A DNA stretch of 64,000 bases from Acidobacteriota bacterium (lineage in GTDB: Bacteria; Acidobacteriota; Terriglobia; Terriglobales; Acidobacteriaceae). The notes under the pieces were generated by a model. It had not been told where the DNA came from and did no database searches. It saw nothing but the letters and a program-made list of their open reading frames with translations. Both the position numbers and the translations under genes were made by a program. This document shows, piece by piece, positions 1 through 9,448 of the stretch; within the stretch, counting starts at the first letter, position 1; each line of letters starts with the position of its first letter. The stretch spans positions 337,768-401,767 of the forward strand of contig JABCZH010000001.1 of NCBI GenBank assembly GCA_013289795.1. Reading direction: 5' to 3'.

Positions 1-2438
1 GGCTTGTCCTTCAATCCCTTCAACGGGATCTTCTGTTCAATGCTGGTGTTTCCCGTCAATCGTGCGCGGCCCAGAAAACGCACGCTGCCATCCGCCAACT
101 CGATATAGAGCGGTACCAGCATGCGGAAGTTCGCGTCCACGTTGCTCTGAGTCAACTTGAAGGCAAACTCCATGTCACCAGCAGCGTTGTTATCGATTGA
201 ACTTTGCATATTGTAGCTGGGCAGCTGCGTGCCGTAAACGGACTCGTCGAAGAACCAATCCATTTTTCCTCCGCCGAACCCCGCCATCTCCGGAGTCATG
301 TGTTTCTCCACCATGGCCTTGAAGTCTTCCGTGGTGGCAGCGCGCCCGGCGTAGGTCTTCACGAAATCCTGCATCGTCGCCTTGAAATTCTGATCTCCGG
401 TCTGCTTATCCCACATCATCATGCGCACCATGTGCAGAATGTAGGCGCCCTTGGGATAGATCAGGTCACGGGTAAGGTTCATTCCCGTGCGGCTGTTGTC
501 GAGCCGGTATCCCAGCGTCACGGGGCCGGCGTCGATGGCGCGATACCCTTGCGGGTCTTTCATGGTCAGCAACTCGCGCTCATCGTTCCAGAAATCGATG
601 AACTTCTTCGGATTCTTCTCCACCACTTGCAGGAACAAAGAGGCCGACATGTCCGCGAAGCCCTCGCTCATCCATTGATCGCGATAGGAATTGAACCCCA
701 CCACATTTCCCCACCACTGGTGGGCGACCTCGTGGGGAGCTACAGTCTTCCAATAGCCGCGATCACCACGATCCAGCCCGAGTTGGTGGCGCACTGTATT
801 GTCATAAAACGAGCAGATCGGCAGCCAGACCAGCGTCGGCCAGGACTGTCCGACGCCACAGGCAGTTTGCTGCGTCATCGCCAGCCGCTTAAAGGGAATT
901 GGGCCGAAGTAATCGGTGTAGAGCTCCATCGAGATCTCCCCATCGGCCAGCGCTTTCTTCTGCATCGGAGTGGTATTCATGTTGCCCAGCGCGACCTCGG
1001 CCCGTCCGCCAATGTAATCGTGTGTCACTTCGAGGTTATCCTCGCCATTCGCCTCGTGCTGCAGGTTCTTCACCCATAACGGCGGTTCCTTGTTGGCATA
1101 GGATTGCACCACGTAATCGGGCTTAGTGATCTTGGCCTCCTGCACATTGAAGTTGCCGAAATTGAAGCCGGCCACGGTTTGTGGCACCTCGCTTTTCCAA
1201 ACTGAAGTGGTGTGGTCACCTTCACTGCTCTCCCTGACCAGGCTCCCTGTCGCCGTGATTTTCATTCCCTTTGGAATGTGGAAGGTCAGGTCGTAGTTGG
1301 TGAATCCCCCAAAGGCCTGGCTGGGATTGTTGGGATACCAGCTATCGCGCGCCCCAGGAGCAGGAAAGTAGTTGCCGTTGCCTTCGTTCCAGACGGCGTC
1401 CTTACCGCCATACGAGGTCACTATGGTGAGCTTCTCGCCAGTTGCCAGCGGGCTGGGCAAAATCACCGAGAAGAACTTCGCGTCTTCATCCTTCCCCTGT
1501 TGAATGAAGGAGAGTGGCTGCCCGTTCTCAGTGGTAACACTCTGCACCCGCAGCGTTGGATAAAGTTCAAAGGGCACCACTTTCAACCCGTTCACCTGGG
1601 AAACGAACGCTGTGGTTGCCTTGCCAACGAGATTGGCATTCTTTTCGAGAGTAGTGTCGAGCTGTTGGTGCTCAATGCGTATCAAGCCATTATTCTGCGA
1701 ACCCGAAGCCGTATCCTGCTTGTATTCGTTCGACAGGTGAAAGGCCGCCCACACTCCCATCTTCTTATCGTCGTAGGTGAGCAATTCAACTTCTTCCGGA
1801 GCTACGGGGAACAGCAGAGGCGGGGCACCGTGAGGATCAATCGCGTACACTTCCTTGTCACTATAGCGCTGGCCGTGAATGAAGGCCACAAACAGGCCGC
1901 CCGGCGCGGTCCCGCTGACGTCCTGCAAGATGCGGGCATCGAGATTAAACCGCAGTGCAAGATTGTGGCGTAAAGCGTTTTGGCTGTTGTGTAGCAGGTC
2001 GGCGTCGCAGGACGCAGTGGCCGCGCCGCCAACTTTCTTGATTTCTTCGTAGGTCTTGTCAGTGAAACGCATCACCAACTGGGTGAACTTTTCGCTGAAT
2101 TCGTTTTCTTTGGTTAGGAGTTTCAGGGTGCCGCGCTCGATGGCCAGCGGCGGGTCGAGCACCATGTTGCCTTCTCCGACAAACACTGCGCCCGTGACCT
2201 TGCCCTCGATCGCAGAGACGAAACACACATTGCCCGAGGTCAGATGAAACGTCGCGGCATCGCGCTTGAGCGTGAAGTCCTTTACCGAGACCGCCTCGCT
2301 GCCCAGCCCAATGTTGCGCAGTTGCTGATAGGTCGGGTCAGAGTTCGGGGCGGAAGGCGAAGTCTGGGCGAAGAGACCGGCGGCGGAGAACAATATCGTT
2401 GCGAGGCAAAAGGGCAAAAAGCGCGATGAAGATGGCAT
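1..2438 (-). CDS. M1-family zinc metallopeptidase, partial at the window edge
   Basis: Zinc aminopeptidase-like protein, probably exported: the N-terminus carries a hydrophobic signal segment ending near a LFAQ site. About 812 codons are visible and the C-terminus lies outside the window. Residues 569-573 read HEVAH, followed by QWWGN, and the third zinc ligand glutamate lies in WMSEGFADM, which is the gluzincin HEXXH-(18)-E pattern. The usual GXMEN exopeptidase loop is not recognisable upstream; the equivalent stretch contains GQSWPTLVW. Substrate specificity is therefore uncertain. The ATG start is preceded by an AGGAG-type ribosome site eight bases upstream. It is transcribed in the same direction as the sulfur-carrier cluster, about 200 bases downstream of it. 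Confidence 0.85.
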   Translation of the reverse strand, partial: MPSSSRFLPFCLATILFSAAGLFAQTSPSAPNSDPTYQQLRNIGLGSEAVSVKDFTLKRDAATFHLTSGNVCFVSAIEGKVTGAVFVGEGNMVLDPPLAIERGTLKLLTKENEFSEKFTQLVMRFTDKTYEEIKKVGGAATASCDADLLHNSQNALRHNLALRFNLDARILQDVSGTAPGGLFVAFIHGQRYSDKEVYAIDPHGAPPLLFPVAPEEVELLTYDDKKMGVWAAFHLSNEYKQDTASGSQNNGLIRIEHQQLDTTLEKNANLVGKATTAFVSQVNGLKVVPFELYPTLRVQSVTTENGQPLSFIQQGKDEDAKFFSVILPSPLATGEKLTIVTSYGGKDAVWNEGNGNYFPAPGARDSWYPNNPSQAFGGFTNYDLTFHIPKGMKITATGSLVRESSEGDHTTSVWKSEVPQTVAGFNFGNFNVQEAKITKPDYVVQSYANKEPPLWVKNLQHEANGEDNLEVTHDYIGGRAEVALGNMNTTPMQKKALADGEISMELYTDYFGPIPFKRLAMTQQTACGVGQSWPTLVWLPICSFYDNTVRHQLGLDRGDRGYWKTVAPHEVAHQWWGNVVGFNSYRDQWMSEGFADMSASLFLQVVEKNPKKFIDFWNDERELLTMKDPQGYRAIDAGPVTLGYRLDNSRTGMNLTRDLIYPKGAYILHMVRMMMWDKQTGDQNFKATMQDFVKTYAGRAATTEDFKAMVEKHMTPEMAGFGGGKMDWFFDESVYGTQLPSYNMQSSIDNNAAGDMEFAFKLTQSNVDANFRMLVPLYIELADGSVRFLGRARLTGNTSIEQKIPLKGLKDK

Positions 2439-2636
2439 GGAATCTCCTGGCGATCTGTGGAGCCCCTGGGAAGAAGAACGTGCCATTATCCACGGCGGAC
2501 GGAAAAAAACAAGGACTTTTAGAGGTATAGGCGAAAATCCGTGCTTGAAAGAGTCTTAACCTAGTGTGCCCCGCCTCGGCGAGGCGCCTGCCGGTAGATT
2601 TTGTTTCAGTGTGCCTCGTGAGCCTCGAGTGTCTGC

Positions 2637-3824
<1,188 letters not shown>

Positions 3825-3932
3825 AATAACCTCTGTGTCTGGGATTTCGTGGGATTGTGAACTGCAGGACTACCGGCAACAGCAACAACAGCGGCGGGTG
3901 TGACAGGTGGCATTCATGGGGAAGCGGTCCAT

Positions 3933-4211
3933 CTAGCTGCGGCCTCCAGCGATCGAAGGCACTATCGAAATGTTATCACCATCCTTGATGGCAGTTGCTT
4001 CCTTTTGCAGGTAGCGAACGTCATCGTCGTTGAGGTAAACATTCACAAAGGAACGCAGTTTACCTTCCTCGGTATAGAGATGGCGGCGCAGGTCGGGGTG
4101 CCTGGCGGTCAAGTCGGACAAGGCATCGCCCACTGTACCGCCCTTCACCTGGACGTCCGCCTGTTTTGCTGTGTATTGGCGTAGGGGCGTCGGAATGTGG
4201 ATTTTAGTCAT
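3933..4211 (-). CDS. cysO: CysO/MoaD/ThiS-family sulfur carrier protein
   Basis: Ubiquitin-fold sulfur carrier of 92 residues, the usual length for CysO and MoaD. The C-terminus reads SIAGGRS, so the reactive diglycine is followed by two extra residues. Mature carriers of this family end in GG. Extended tails are known in QbsE and in Wolinella HcyS, where a JAMM peptidase trims them, and a JAMM peptidase gene sits immediately upstream here. The likely role is to carry sulfide as a thiocarboxylate to the neighbouring CysM-type synthase. AGGTG lies just before the ATG. MoaD or ThiS function is less likely because no other moa or thiamine-thiazole genes are adjacent. Confidence 0.85.
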   Translation of the reverse strand: MTKIHIPTPLRQYTAKQADVQVKGGTVGDALSDLTARHPDLRRHLYTEEGKLRSFVNVYLNDDDVRYLQKEATAIKDGDNISIVPSIAGGRS

Positions 4212-4244
4212 ACACCTAGTTGATGCCCGCGCCAGCCATAGGAT

Positions 4245-4694
4245 TCAGGTGCGCCCCATAAACAAGTCGATTTCGACTTCCTCATCCACCAGCTTCTTGC
4301 CGTTCTCCTCACTGCCGGTCAGCTCGAACGAATTGGTCGTTACCGCTCTGCCTTTTTCCACACTGGTAATCACGTACGAACAGCCGAACCAGTGCGCCTC
4401 GGCCAAATCCGTCGGTGACCAGCGTGCAGGATGGTCCGGATGCGAGTGGTAGAACCCGACAATGTCCTCACCCCGCTCTCGCCCTCCGCGCTGAATGCGA
4501 ATCAACTCTTTGGGGTCGATGTTGTACCGGTTCTGCGGCGAGTCTTTCCGGGTGTTTCCGCAACGCGCGACCGAAGTCACCACCCGAACGTCGCCGTTCA
4601 CCTGACCCAACAGCACTCCGCAGGACTCGTAAGGATACGTTGCCTCGCCGTGTCGGCGGAGGGAATCGTAATTTGATCGGCTAATCCTCAGCAT
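4245..4694 (-). CDS. mec: JAMM/MPN+ metalloprotease, Mec-like
   Basis: Zinc isopeptidase-type enzyme of 149 residues. The JAMM signature is complete: Glu23 in ESCG, then His83-Ser-His85-Pro, and Ser93 and Asp96 with exactly ten residues between His85 and Asp96. In Mycobacterium, Mec releases cysteine from the CysO-cysteine adduct; in other clusters JAMM proteins remove residues after the carrier GG. Both reactions are plausible here because the adjacent carrier has an Arg-Ser tail. Only 33 bases separate it from the carrier gene. No strong ribosome site is visible before the ATG. Confidence 0.87.
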   Translation of the reverse strand: MLRISRSNYDSLRRHGEATYPYESCGVLLGQVNGDVRVVTSVARCGNTRKDSPQNRYNIDPKELIRIQRGGRERGEDIVGFYHSHPDHPARWSPTDLAEAHWFGCSYVITSVEKGRAVTTNSFELTGSEENGKKLVDEEVEIDLFMGRT

Positions 4695-4708
4695 GAGTTA
4701 CTTCTTCG

Positions 4709-4773
4709 CCACAGAGGACACAGAGGTACACAGAAAACCGCGAGTCCTCTGTGATCTCTGTGTCCTCTGTGGT
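4709..4773. repeat. Inverted pair of CTCTGTG-family intergenic repeats
   Basis: Left arm CCACAGAGGACACAGAGG is mirrored by CCTCTGTGTCCTCTGTGG on the right, so the transcript can form a hairpin between cysM and the JAMM gene. It belongs to the dispersed family described in the findings. Confidence 0.8.
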
Positions 4774-4779
4774 AAAGAC

Positions 4780-5748
4780 TTACCCCTCTTCCCAAAACCT
4801 CTCACTTAAATACTTATCCCCAGAATCCGGCAGGATGGCCACCATAACGGCCTGCTCATTCTTCTTAAGTTGCCGAGCGACTTGCAAACAGCCCACGATT
4901 GCCCCGGCGGAAGACACTCCTACCAGCAGGCCCTCTTCCCGCGCCAGTCGCCGGGCCATGGCGTAGGCGTCTTCGGTCGAGATCCCGAGGTCTTCGTCGG
5001 CCAACGACGCATCGTAAATCCTCGGCACAATCGCGCTGGCCATGTGCTTGGTGCCTTCAATGCCGTGGAACGCGGAATCCGGCTGCAGAGAAACGCAGCG
5101 CACTCGCGGGTTCAACTCTTTCAGGCGGCGGGCCGTGCCCATGAAAGTTCCGCTGGTGCCCAGCATAGCTACGAAGTGCGTGATACGTCCTTCGGTTTGT
5201 TGCCAGATTTCGTTAGCCGTGCCATGGTAGTGTGCCTGCCAGTTGGCGTCGTTGGAATACTGGTCGGCATAGAAGTACAGATCGGGCCGCTCGGCAGCAA
5301 GTTGGCGCGCCTTACGAATGGCGCCATCCGAACCGTCTGCTGGGTCCGTATAAATAATGTTGGCGCCGTAGGCGTGCAGAATGCGTTTGCGCTCCACGGA
5401 AACATTTTCCGGCATGCAGAGCGTCACTGGAAAACCCTGGGCGGCAGCGATCATGGCATAGGCAATGCCGGTGTTGCCGCTGGTCGAATCGAGCAGAATT
5501 TTACCGGATGTTAACTTGCCAGCAGCGCGGGCTTGGGCCACGATGTTGACGGCGGCGCGGTCTTTGACCGAGCCTCCGGGATTGAGCCACTCCGCCTTGC
5601 CGAGGATTTCAGCTGCGGGCAAGTCGCGGGAGATACGCGCCAGCCGCAAGAGCGGGGTGTTGCCAATCCGCTCCAAACTGCTCTGGCCGAGAGCTGTATG
5701 CTCACGGGAGACAGACACTTGCGCCAACTTTGACGGTGCTTTTTGCAT
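4780..5748 (-). CDS. cysM: Cysteine synthase, CysM type (PLP-dependent)
   Basis: Fold-type II PLP enzyme of 322 residues that makes cysteine from an activated serine. The PLP lysine is Lys62 in NPGGSVKDRA, the substrate loop is STSGNTG at about 88-94, and the phosphate-binding loop is GTSGTFMGT near residue 200. It is the first gene of a minus-strand cluster with JAMM protease, sulfur carrier and E1/rhodanese genes. This matches mycobacterial CysM, which takes sulfur from CysO thiocarboxylate rather than free sulfide. The C-terminus ends at RFWEEG. Acceptor choice (O-phosphoserine or O-acetylserine) cannot be read from sequence alone. Confidence 0.9.
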   Translation of the reverse strand: MQKAPSKLAQVSVSREHTALGQSSLERIGNTPLLRLARISRDLPAAEILGKAEWLNPGGSVKDRAAVNIVAQARAAGKLTSGKILLDSTSGNTGIAYAMIAAAQGFPVTLCMPENVSVERKRILHAYGANIIYTDPADGSDGAIRKARQLAAERPDLYFYADQYSNDANWQAHYHGTANEIWQQTEGRITHFVAMLGTSGTFMGTARRLKELNPRVRCVSLQPDSAFHGIEGTKHMASAIVPRIYDASLADEDLGISTEDAYAMARRLAREEGLLVGVSSAGAIVGCLQVARQLKKNEQAVMVAILPDSGDKYLSERFWEEG

Positions 5749-5824
5749 GCAATGCGAACTTTACCTTCGTGACCTACGTAACCCTGGTTAGACGCGAAAC
5801 CACGCACGTAGACTGGGGAATTAG

Positions 5825-5830
5825 ATTATA
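5825..5830 (-). promoter_or_regulatory. Candidate -10 box for the cysM-mec-cysO-moeZ cluster
   Basis: On the minus strand the bases read TATAAT about 75 bases upstream of the cysM ATG. No convincing -35 element is visible, so this is tentative. Confidence 0.35.
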
Positions 5831-5917
5831 AGGAAGGTGGATTGGTTCCACAGAAGATGCGCGCTGGTTCCCTTTACCGGGAATGCGCATCTAACCAAAA
5901 GAAGAACGAAGGAAGAA

Positions 5918-6400
5918 ATGCTAACCAAGACAGAACCTCGGACCTATGACGAAGCCTTGAACTGGCTGCGTGAGCATGGTTTTGACCTAATCGAAGCTCC
6001 CGGCACACAGGGACGCGTGTTCCTGAAAAAGTACAACGTCTCGGCTGCCATCCAGAAAGACGGCGCCGACGGTGTTAAGATTTTTGCCTATCCCGGATGC
6101 ATGATTGGAAGCGAGATCTCCAAGCTGGTAAACCGCGGATACCAGCAGTTTCTGAAAACCTCGAAGAACGAAATCGCCGCCACGGCCGACCATCTGAAAG
6201 CCCTGCAGCAATTCACCGAAGAACTGAAGGAATGCCTCGGCCTGCCCAGCCTGTACAACGAATCGTTGGGCACGGTCAGCGAATCCTACCATTACGATCG
6301 CATTGAGAACCGCGACAAACCTGCTCCCGAACGCCCCAAACGACCTTGGGAAAAAGCCGGAATACCGCTGGCCGCCGTGGCTAAGAAGAGCCCGGCGTAG
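5918..6400 (+). CDS. Conserved hypothetical protein
   Basis: Soluble protein of about 160 residues with no motif I can assign. It is rich in charged residues, has an internal segment KIFAYPGCMIGSEISKLVNRG and a proline-rich basic tail near RPKRPWEKAG. The ATG at 5918 is preferred because GGAAGAA lies just before it; the frame is open further upstream from 5837, but that extension resembles non-coding sequence. No membrane segment is visible. It lies divergently from the cysM cluster and could share its promoter region. Confidence 0.7.
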   Translation: MLTKTEPRTYDEALNWLREHGFDLIEAPGTQGRVFLKKYNVSAAIQKDGADGVKIFAYPGCMIGSEISKLVNRGYQQFLKTSKNEIAATADHLKALQQFTEELKECLGLPSLYNESLGTVSESYHYDRIENRDKPAPERPKRPWEKAGIPLAAVAKKSPA

Positions 6401-6526
6401 TTGATCGAGTAGTTGCGAGCGGGCACTTCTCCCCACACTTGTTCACCCTCTTCCACGATTCCTCCGCAGGCCTTATTCTTGACAGGAAGGCCGTTGCCCT
6501 CGAATGACGGTTTCTTCCTGCAAGTC

Positions 6527-6916
6527 ATGAATCCATTTCGTCTTTATGCATTGGCGGTGGGCGGCTGCGGCGTGTTGTTCGCCGTTTACCTTCTTCTGCG
6601 CCGCAAACCCAAACGCCCCGAAGATCTGGAGCGAGAACGTCGCGAGTGGCTCGACCGCATTGGCCGAATCACCGACGGCACGGTCATCGACGTCCAGGAA
6701 CTTGCTCGCGACGATCAGAAACAATCAGTTCTGTTGATTTTCCATTACGACGTAGCGGGAGTCTCTTACGAAGCCTCGCAGGACGTCACCTACCTGCGGC
6801 AGCTCATCAATCTTCATTCCTGCCGTCTCGGCCTGCCGACGTCCGTCCGTTACGATCCCCAGAATCCCGGCAACTCGATTGTGGTGTCGGAGAGATGGAT
6901 GGGGTTGCGGCAGTAG
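6527..6916 (+). CDS. DUF3592-like single-pass membrane protein
   Basis: About 129 residues. One transmembrane helix lies near residues 7-24 (LAVGGCGVLFAVYLLL), followed by a basic charged linker and a beta-rich domain containing HYDVAGVSYEASQ and VRYDPQNPGNSIV. The last pattern resembles DUF3592 proteins, whose function is unknown. The ATG at 6527 places the helix at the N-terminus; the open frame upstream to 6413 shows no ribosome site or coding character. The assignment rests on pattern similarity only. Confidence 0.6.
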   Translation: MNPFRLYALAVGGCGVLFAVYLLLRRKPKRPEDLERERREWLDRIGRITDGTVIDVQELARDDQKQSVLLIFHYDVAGVSYEASQDVTYLRQLINLHSCRLGLPTSVRYDPQNPGNSIVVSERWMGLRQ

Positions 6917-6924
6917 CGAGCTTT

Positions 6925-6964
6925 CAGCCATCAGCACTCAGCCATCAGCACTCAGCCATCAGCT
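6925..6964. repeat. Heptamer tandem repeat CAGCCAT/CAGCACT
   Basis: Six consecutive 7-base units alternate CAGCCAT and CAGCACT just after the stop of the gene ending at 6916. A degenerate inverted copy lies at 7023-7060. Both sit between convergent genes. Confidence 0.85.
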
Positions 6965-7022
6965 AAACCCTGCATACCTGACCGACAGTAATCCAAACGA
7001 CCAAATGCCAAGTGCAGGTTTT

Positions 7023-7060
7023 GCTGAATGCTGACGGCTGATTGCTGAGAGCTTTCAGCT
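7023..7060. repeat. Degenerate heptamer repeat, inverse orientation of 6925-6964
   Basis: Units such as GCTGAAT, GCTGACG and GCTGATT recur every seven bases. The repeat reaches into the last codons and stop of the M23 gene. A related copy lies at 60799-60819. Confidence 0.7.
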
Positions 7061-7963
7061 TCCTGCTGCGAATCCGCCGCTGTGCGCGAAGGTGAGGCGA
7101 AGGTATTTGTGGGGGTTGACCGGGGTATCGTTGATGCGGACTTCGTAATGCAGATGTGGTCCCGTACTGCGGCCGCTCAGACCGACGTATCCAATCGTAT
7201 CGCCGCGGTGCACATACTGCCCAATCGCGACCGCGAAGTTGGCCAGGTGTCCGTAGCGGGTGGTGATCCCGTGACCGTGGTCCAGCGCAATCGCCTTGCC
7301 GTAGCCGCCCAGGAAGTCCGCAAATAGCACCACGCCGTCCGCCGGCGCGATCACTGGTTGTCCGTACGAAGCCGAAATATCGACTCCGCTGTGGAACGCT
7401 CCCTCACCGTTGAATGGGTCCGTACGCTCGCCAAAGGATCCCGTCACCGGGCCTTCCACGGGCCAGACGCTGGGCGCAGAGTTGGCCCGCAGCCAGTCCG
7501 CCGTAGTGGCGTCACGCGTGAGTCCGAGAGAAATGCCGGTAGCCGCTGCTCCGCTCAAAGCTGTGTCTTTCAGGGTGTAGAGGCGATCGAATGACGAACT
7601 GACCTGCGAGTCCTGTAGCGTATCGGTGGTTGGGGTAAGAATCGGATCGGTCTTCAGCCCGTAGAGCGAAGAAACCTCGTTGGCCAGCGATCCCAGGGAC
7701 GCAACCTGAATGTCCCGCTCCTTGGCGACTTGTTCCAGCTGGGTATAGCGGCTCTTCAATTCATCTTTTTGGGCGCGTAGTTCATTGAAGTGGGAGACCT
7801 TCAACAGCATGCGCAGGTAGGAGCTGGCAATCCCGGTCAGACTCAGACCGCCAATCGCCGCGCCCACCACCAGTACGTACAGGTAATGGACCGGGATGGG
7901 GATCTTGCGTAACTGCCCATCTTCACCGCGTGCTACGAAAAGAATGTAGAAACGCTTGCGCAA
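7055..7963 (-). CDS. M23-family (LytM) peptidase, membrane anchored
   Basis: Cell-wall endopeptidase-like protein of 302 residues. A transmembrane helix lies at about 27-47, a coiled coil at about 50-98 and the LytM domain at about 170-290. Zinc ligands are visible as His191 and Asp195 in HSGVDIS and His272 in GPHLHYEV; His239 in YGHL and His270 complete the active site. The layout is that of periplasmic peptidoglycan hydrolases or their regulators that also bind division or lytic enzymes. The start is a TTG, chosen because AAGGAG lies five bases upstream. Confidence 0.88.
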   Translation of the reverse strand: MRKRFYILFVARGEDGQLRKIPIPVHYLYVLVVGAAIGGLSLTGIASSYLRMLLKVSHFNELRAQKDELKSRYTQLEQVAKERDIQVASLGSLANEVSSLYGLKTDPILTPTTDTLQDSQVSSSFDRLYTLKDTALSGAAATGISLGLTRDATTADWLRANSAPSVWPVEGPVTGSFGERTDPFNGEGAFHSGVDISASYGQPVIAPADGVVLFADFLGGYGKAIALDHGHGITTRYGHLANFAVAIGQYVHRGDTIGYVGLSGRSTGPHLHYEVRINDTPVNPHKYLRLTFAHSGGFAAGS

Positions 7964-8382
7964 TAGGCTCCTTCAATGTCGTCAGGACCGGCAAATCCCC
8001 AGCGTTTCGGGTTATTGACAATCCCTGCGTCCTGATTCCAGCATCGTTCCCTTTAGCGGGAAGCAAGCTGATCGACCGCTTTCTCCTACCAGAACCAGAC
8101 TCAGGTCCGAAAACGTTGTGCGCTGCAAGTAAACGTCCATGCAACGCTTAGGCTCGGCCAAAGGTGTTTGGGAAACAGCAAGGTCACGGTAACAAAGCAG
8201 GTCCATGTCTGTCAATGACATAGGGCAACCTTCCGGGTTACGGAAGGCCGGGTAGAAGTTATCGTCCCGGGGGCGGGTAACCTTCCCCGCCTGTTACCAG
8301 ACGGGTTCTTCAGCGGCTTTGGGACTGGCTTCCCGTTCTGGCTGGCCCTTCACCGTGCCCGTCTCTTATATATTGAATTCGC
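7964..8382. other. Long intergenic region with two hairpins
   Basis: About 420 bases between the divergent M23 and thiL genes. I see no convincing gene. Two perfect inverted repeats stand out: CCTTCC-GGAAGG at about 8231-8249 and GGCGGG-CCCGCC at about 8273-8292. They share the bases AACCTTCC. No TPP riboswitch core is recognisable before thiL. Confidence 0.5.
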
Positions 8383-9342
8383 TTGCCTCTGCGCGAAAAG
8401 TCGATCATCGAGCGAGTGCGCTCGCGTGCAAAGCGCCGCGCCCCTATCCGCGTTGGCATCGGCGACGACTGCGCCGCCCTGCGAATCCCCCCCGGACACG
8501 AAGCGCTCGTGACCACGGATTTCAGCCTTGAAGGGGTTCATTTCCGGCGCGAGTGGCACGCTCCCGAAGTTGTCGGCCATCGCTGCCTTACCCGCGGACT
8601 GAGCGACATTGCCGCCATGGGAGGCCGGCCCATTGCCGCGTTTCTGTCCTTGGCCTTGCCGCGAAACCTGCCGCAACACTGGGTTGACCGGTTTTTCGAC
8701 GGCCTGTTGCACCAAGCCGATGCGTTTCAGATGAACCTCGCTGGCGGCGACGTTGCCCAGTCCCCTGGCGGGATCCTCGCTAATATCGTCGTTGTCGGGT
8801 CCAGTCCTAGGGGTAAGGCCGTACTGCGCTCGGGCGCTAAACCCGGCGATCGCATCTACGTGACTGGCGCGCTCGGCGGATCCGCGGCGGCGTTGAAAGT
8901 ACTCTTTTCGGGCCGTAGACTTCATCCCGCTGACTTCCCTCAGCACTTTTGCCCACGGCCCCGTATCGCCGTCGGAGAGTTCCTTCGCAAGAGGCGCCTG
9001 GCTTCCGCCATGCTTGACATCAGCGACGGCCTCTCCACCGACCTCGCTCACATTTGTCAAGAAAGTGGAGTTGGGGCTGAGGTTCGTGCAGAGGCCATAC
9101 CCCTCGCCTCCGTCGGCAGGCCCGCCCACGAAGTTGAGCTTAAGTCCGCCCTGCACGGAGGCGAAGATTACGAACTGCTCTTCACGGCTGCGCGCAGCAA
9201 GCAGGTACCGCGGCACATCGCCGGCGTTCCAGTAACCCAGATCGGCCATATTACCCGGGGAAAACACGTCATTCTGATGAACGAAAAAGGCATGGGGTTT
9301 GAGCTTCGTCCCGAGGGTTGGGAGCATTTCAAACCTCGCTAG
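8383..9342 (+). CDS. thiL: Thiamine-monophosphate kinase
   Basis: Phosphorylates thiamine monophosphate to thiamine diphosphate. It is 319 residues long, the normal ThiL size. The glycine/aspartate nucleotide and metal sites are visible as VGIGDDCAAL near residue 24, TTDFSLEGVHF, LSDIAAMGG, NLAGGDVAQS, DISDGLSTDL and GGEDYELLF. An in-frame TGA at 8374 limits the N-terminus, so the start must be the TTG at 8383 or another non-standard codon two codons earlier. There is no clear ribosome site. Other thiamine genes are not nearby. Confidence 0.9.
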   Translation: MPLREKSIIERVRSRAKRRAPIRVGIGDDCAALRIPPGHEALVTTDFSLEGVHFRREWHAPEVVGHRCLTRGLSDIAAMGGRPIAAFLSLALPRNLPQHWVDRFFDGLLHQADAFQMNLAGGDVAQSPGGILANIVVVGSSPRGKAVLRSGAKPGDRIYVTGALGGSAAALKVLFSGRRLHPADFPQHFCPRPRIAVGEFLRKRRLASAMLDISDGLSTDLAHICQESGVGAEVRAEAIPLASVGRPAHEVELKSALHGGEDYELLFTAARSKQVPRHIAGVPVTQIGHITRGKHVILMNEKGMGFELRPEGWEHFKPR

Positions 9343-9370
9343 CGACCAACGCCGAACGGCCAACGACCGG
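9343..9370. repeat. Heptamer tandem repeat CGACCAA-type
   Basis: Four units with 7-base period (CGACCAA, CGCCGAA, CGGCCAA, CGACCGG) follow the thiL stop directly. The same motif family recurs at 30429-30461. Confidence 0.75.
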
Positions 9371-9448
9371 AGCAGGCTAGTGACTTTAGTGCTCCCCAAA
9401 CCTTGTCTTTCGCTATCGCCCCGAGGCCGCGGAGTCTAAATTAGAAAC

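Noticed and set aside
204..1973. Long plus-strand frames over the M1 peptidase
   Set aside because: They are antisense shadows: the minus strand encodes a peptidase with intact zinc motifs, and the plus frames have no domain or ribosome site.
8011..8382. TPP riboswitch upstream of thiL
   Set aside because: The conserved CTGAGA and ACCTGAT-type core elements are absent.
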